Origin: Clostridium sp. K13 | Lineage (GTDB): Bacteria > Bacillota > Clostridia > Clostridiales > Clostridiaceae | Direction of reading: 5' to 3' | Length of the DNA: 64,000 nucleotides | Assembly (NCBI RefSeq): GCF_019734195.1 | Contig: NZ_JAASHM010000007.1 | Span: forward strand, 60,119-124,118 | Shown: positions 63,911 through 64,000 of the stretch, in pieces | How positions within the stretch are numbered: the first letter of the stretch is position 1 | Layout of the letters: every line of letters begins with the position of its first letter | Made by a program: the position numbers and the translations under genes | The notes under the pieces: model-generated | The model's input: only the letters and a program-made list of their open reading frames with translations | Databases searched by the model: none | What the model was told of the DNA's origin: nothing

Positions 63911-64000
63911 TTATTTATTTTTCTTTTCTTTTTTAGTTGGAGCTGCTTCAGCTTTTGCTTCGTTTTTAGCATTTCTTCCGTAGTAGCTAGTGATATACAT
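63911..64000 (-). CDS. C-terminal end of an unidentified protein
   Basis: The frame enters from the right edge and ends at TAA 63911-63913. The visible 29 residues read MYITSYYGRNAKNEAK followed by an Ala/Glu/Lys/Pro-rich tail ending KKEKKNK. The first visible codon happens to be ATG, but a true start there is unlikely without seeing upstream sequence. The basic, low-complexity tail gives no family. Confidence 0.55.
   Translation of the reverse strand: MYITSYYGRNAKNEAKAEAAPTKKEKKNK

Overview
The window is about 64 kb of very AT-rich DNA with strong GGAGG-type ribosome-binding sites, sigma-A-type promoters, a TPP riboswitch, a T-box leader and many short hairpin-plus-U-tract terminators. Together with anaerobic sulfite reductase (asrABC), a clostridial-type xylose isomerase and an LPXTG-anchored xylanase, this points to an anaerobic Clostridium sensu stricto (cluster I). 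The species cannot be fixed from the sequence alone. No rRNA, tRNA, insertion sequence, prophage or CRISPR array was seen. All functional calls were made by reading motifs; no database was searched.

Region 1 (1-8.2 kb, minus strand) is a xylose-to-pentose-phosphate module. It holds a FucI-fold xylose isomerase of the CAC2610 type (cut by the left edge), a DUF4867 protein, transketolase, TalC-type transaldolase, the ROK repressor XylR and xylulokinase. Region 2 (8.2-9.4 kb) is a pentapeptide-repeat/two-TM channel gene interrupted by one in-frame stop.

Region 3 (9.5-29.5 kb, minus strand) is a complete xylan-utilisation locus. A cell-wall-anchored CBM22-CBM22-GH10-CBM9-CBM9 xylanase cuts xylan outside. 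A solute-binding protein and two permeases import xylo-oligosaccharides. GH8, two GH43 enzymes and two esterases finish the job inside. A YesM/YesN-type two-component system is encoded at the end of the transporter operon. A second binding-protein paralogue is held by a transmembrane anchor instead of a lipid. The transporter promoter carries a catabolite-repression (cre-like) site, and the operon is punctuated by intercistronic hairpins. The xylose released feeds Region 1.

Region 4 (29.7-41 kb) holds sbcDC, a TPP-riboswitch-controlled thiamine salvage operon (thiD-thiM-tenA-thiT remnant-thiE-thiW), a HAD phosphatase and a YybS-like membrane protein. Region 5 (41-49.1 kb) has a DEDD exonuclease, a NERD-like membrane protein, pepF, two small-protein genes, T-box-controlled asnA, and speD-speE preceded by a 16-codon leader ORF. 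Region 6 (49.2-55.2 kb) is the Fe-S/thiolation operon (rrf2-nifS-nifU-mnmA) with cyuA and rarA. Region 7 (55.4-64 kb) has a secreted CAP-domain protein, asrABC with its Crp/Fnr-type regulator and a well-placed TGTGA-N6-TCACA operator, and a GntR-ABC-DUF4097 envelope module. It ends with a gene fragment at the right edge.

The strongest unexplained items are the speD leader ORF, the alternative GAAA-loop hairpins in the xylan transporter operon, the TM-anchored binding-protein paralogue, the stop-interrupted channel gene and the thiT remnant with its T9 tract.
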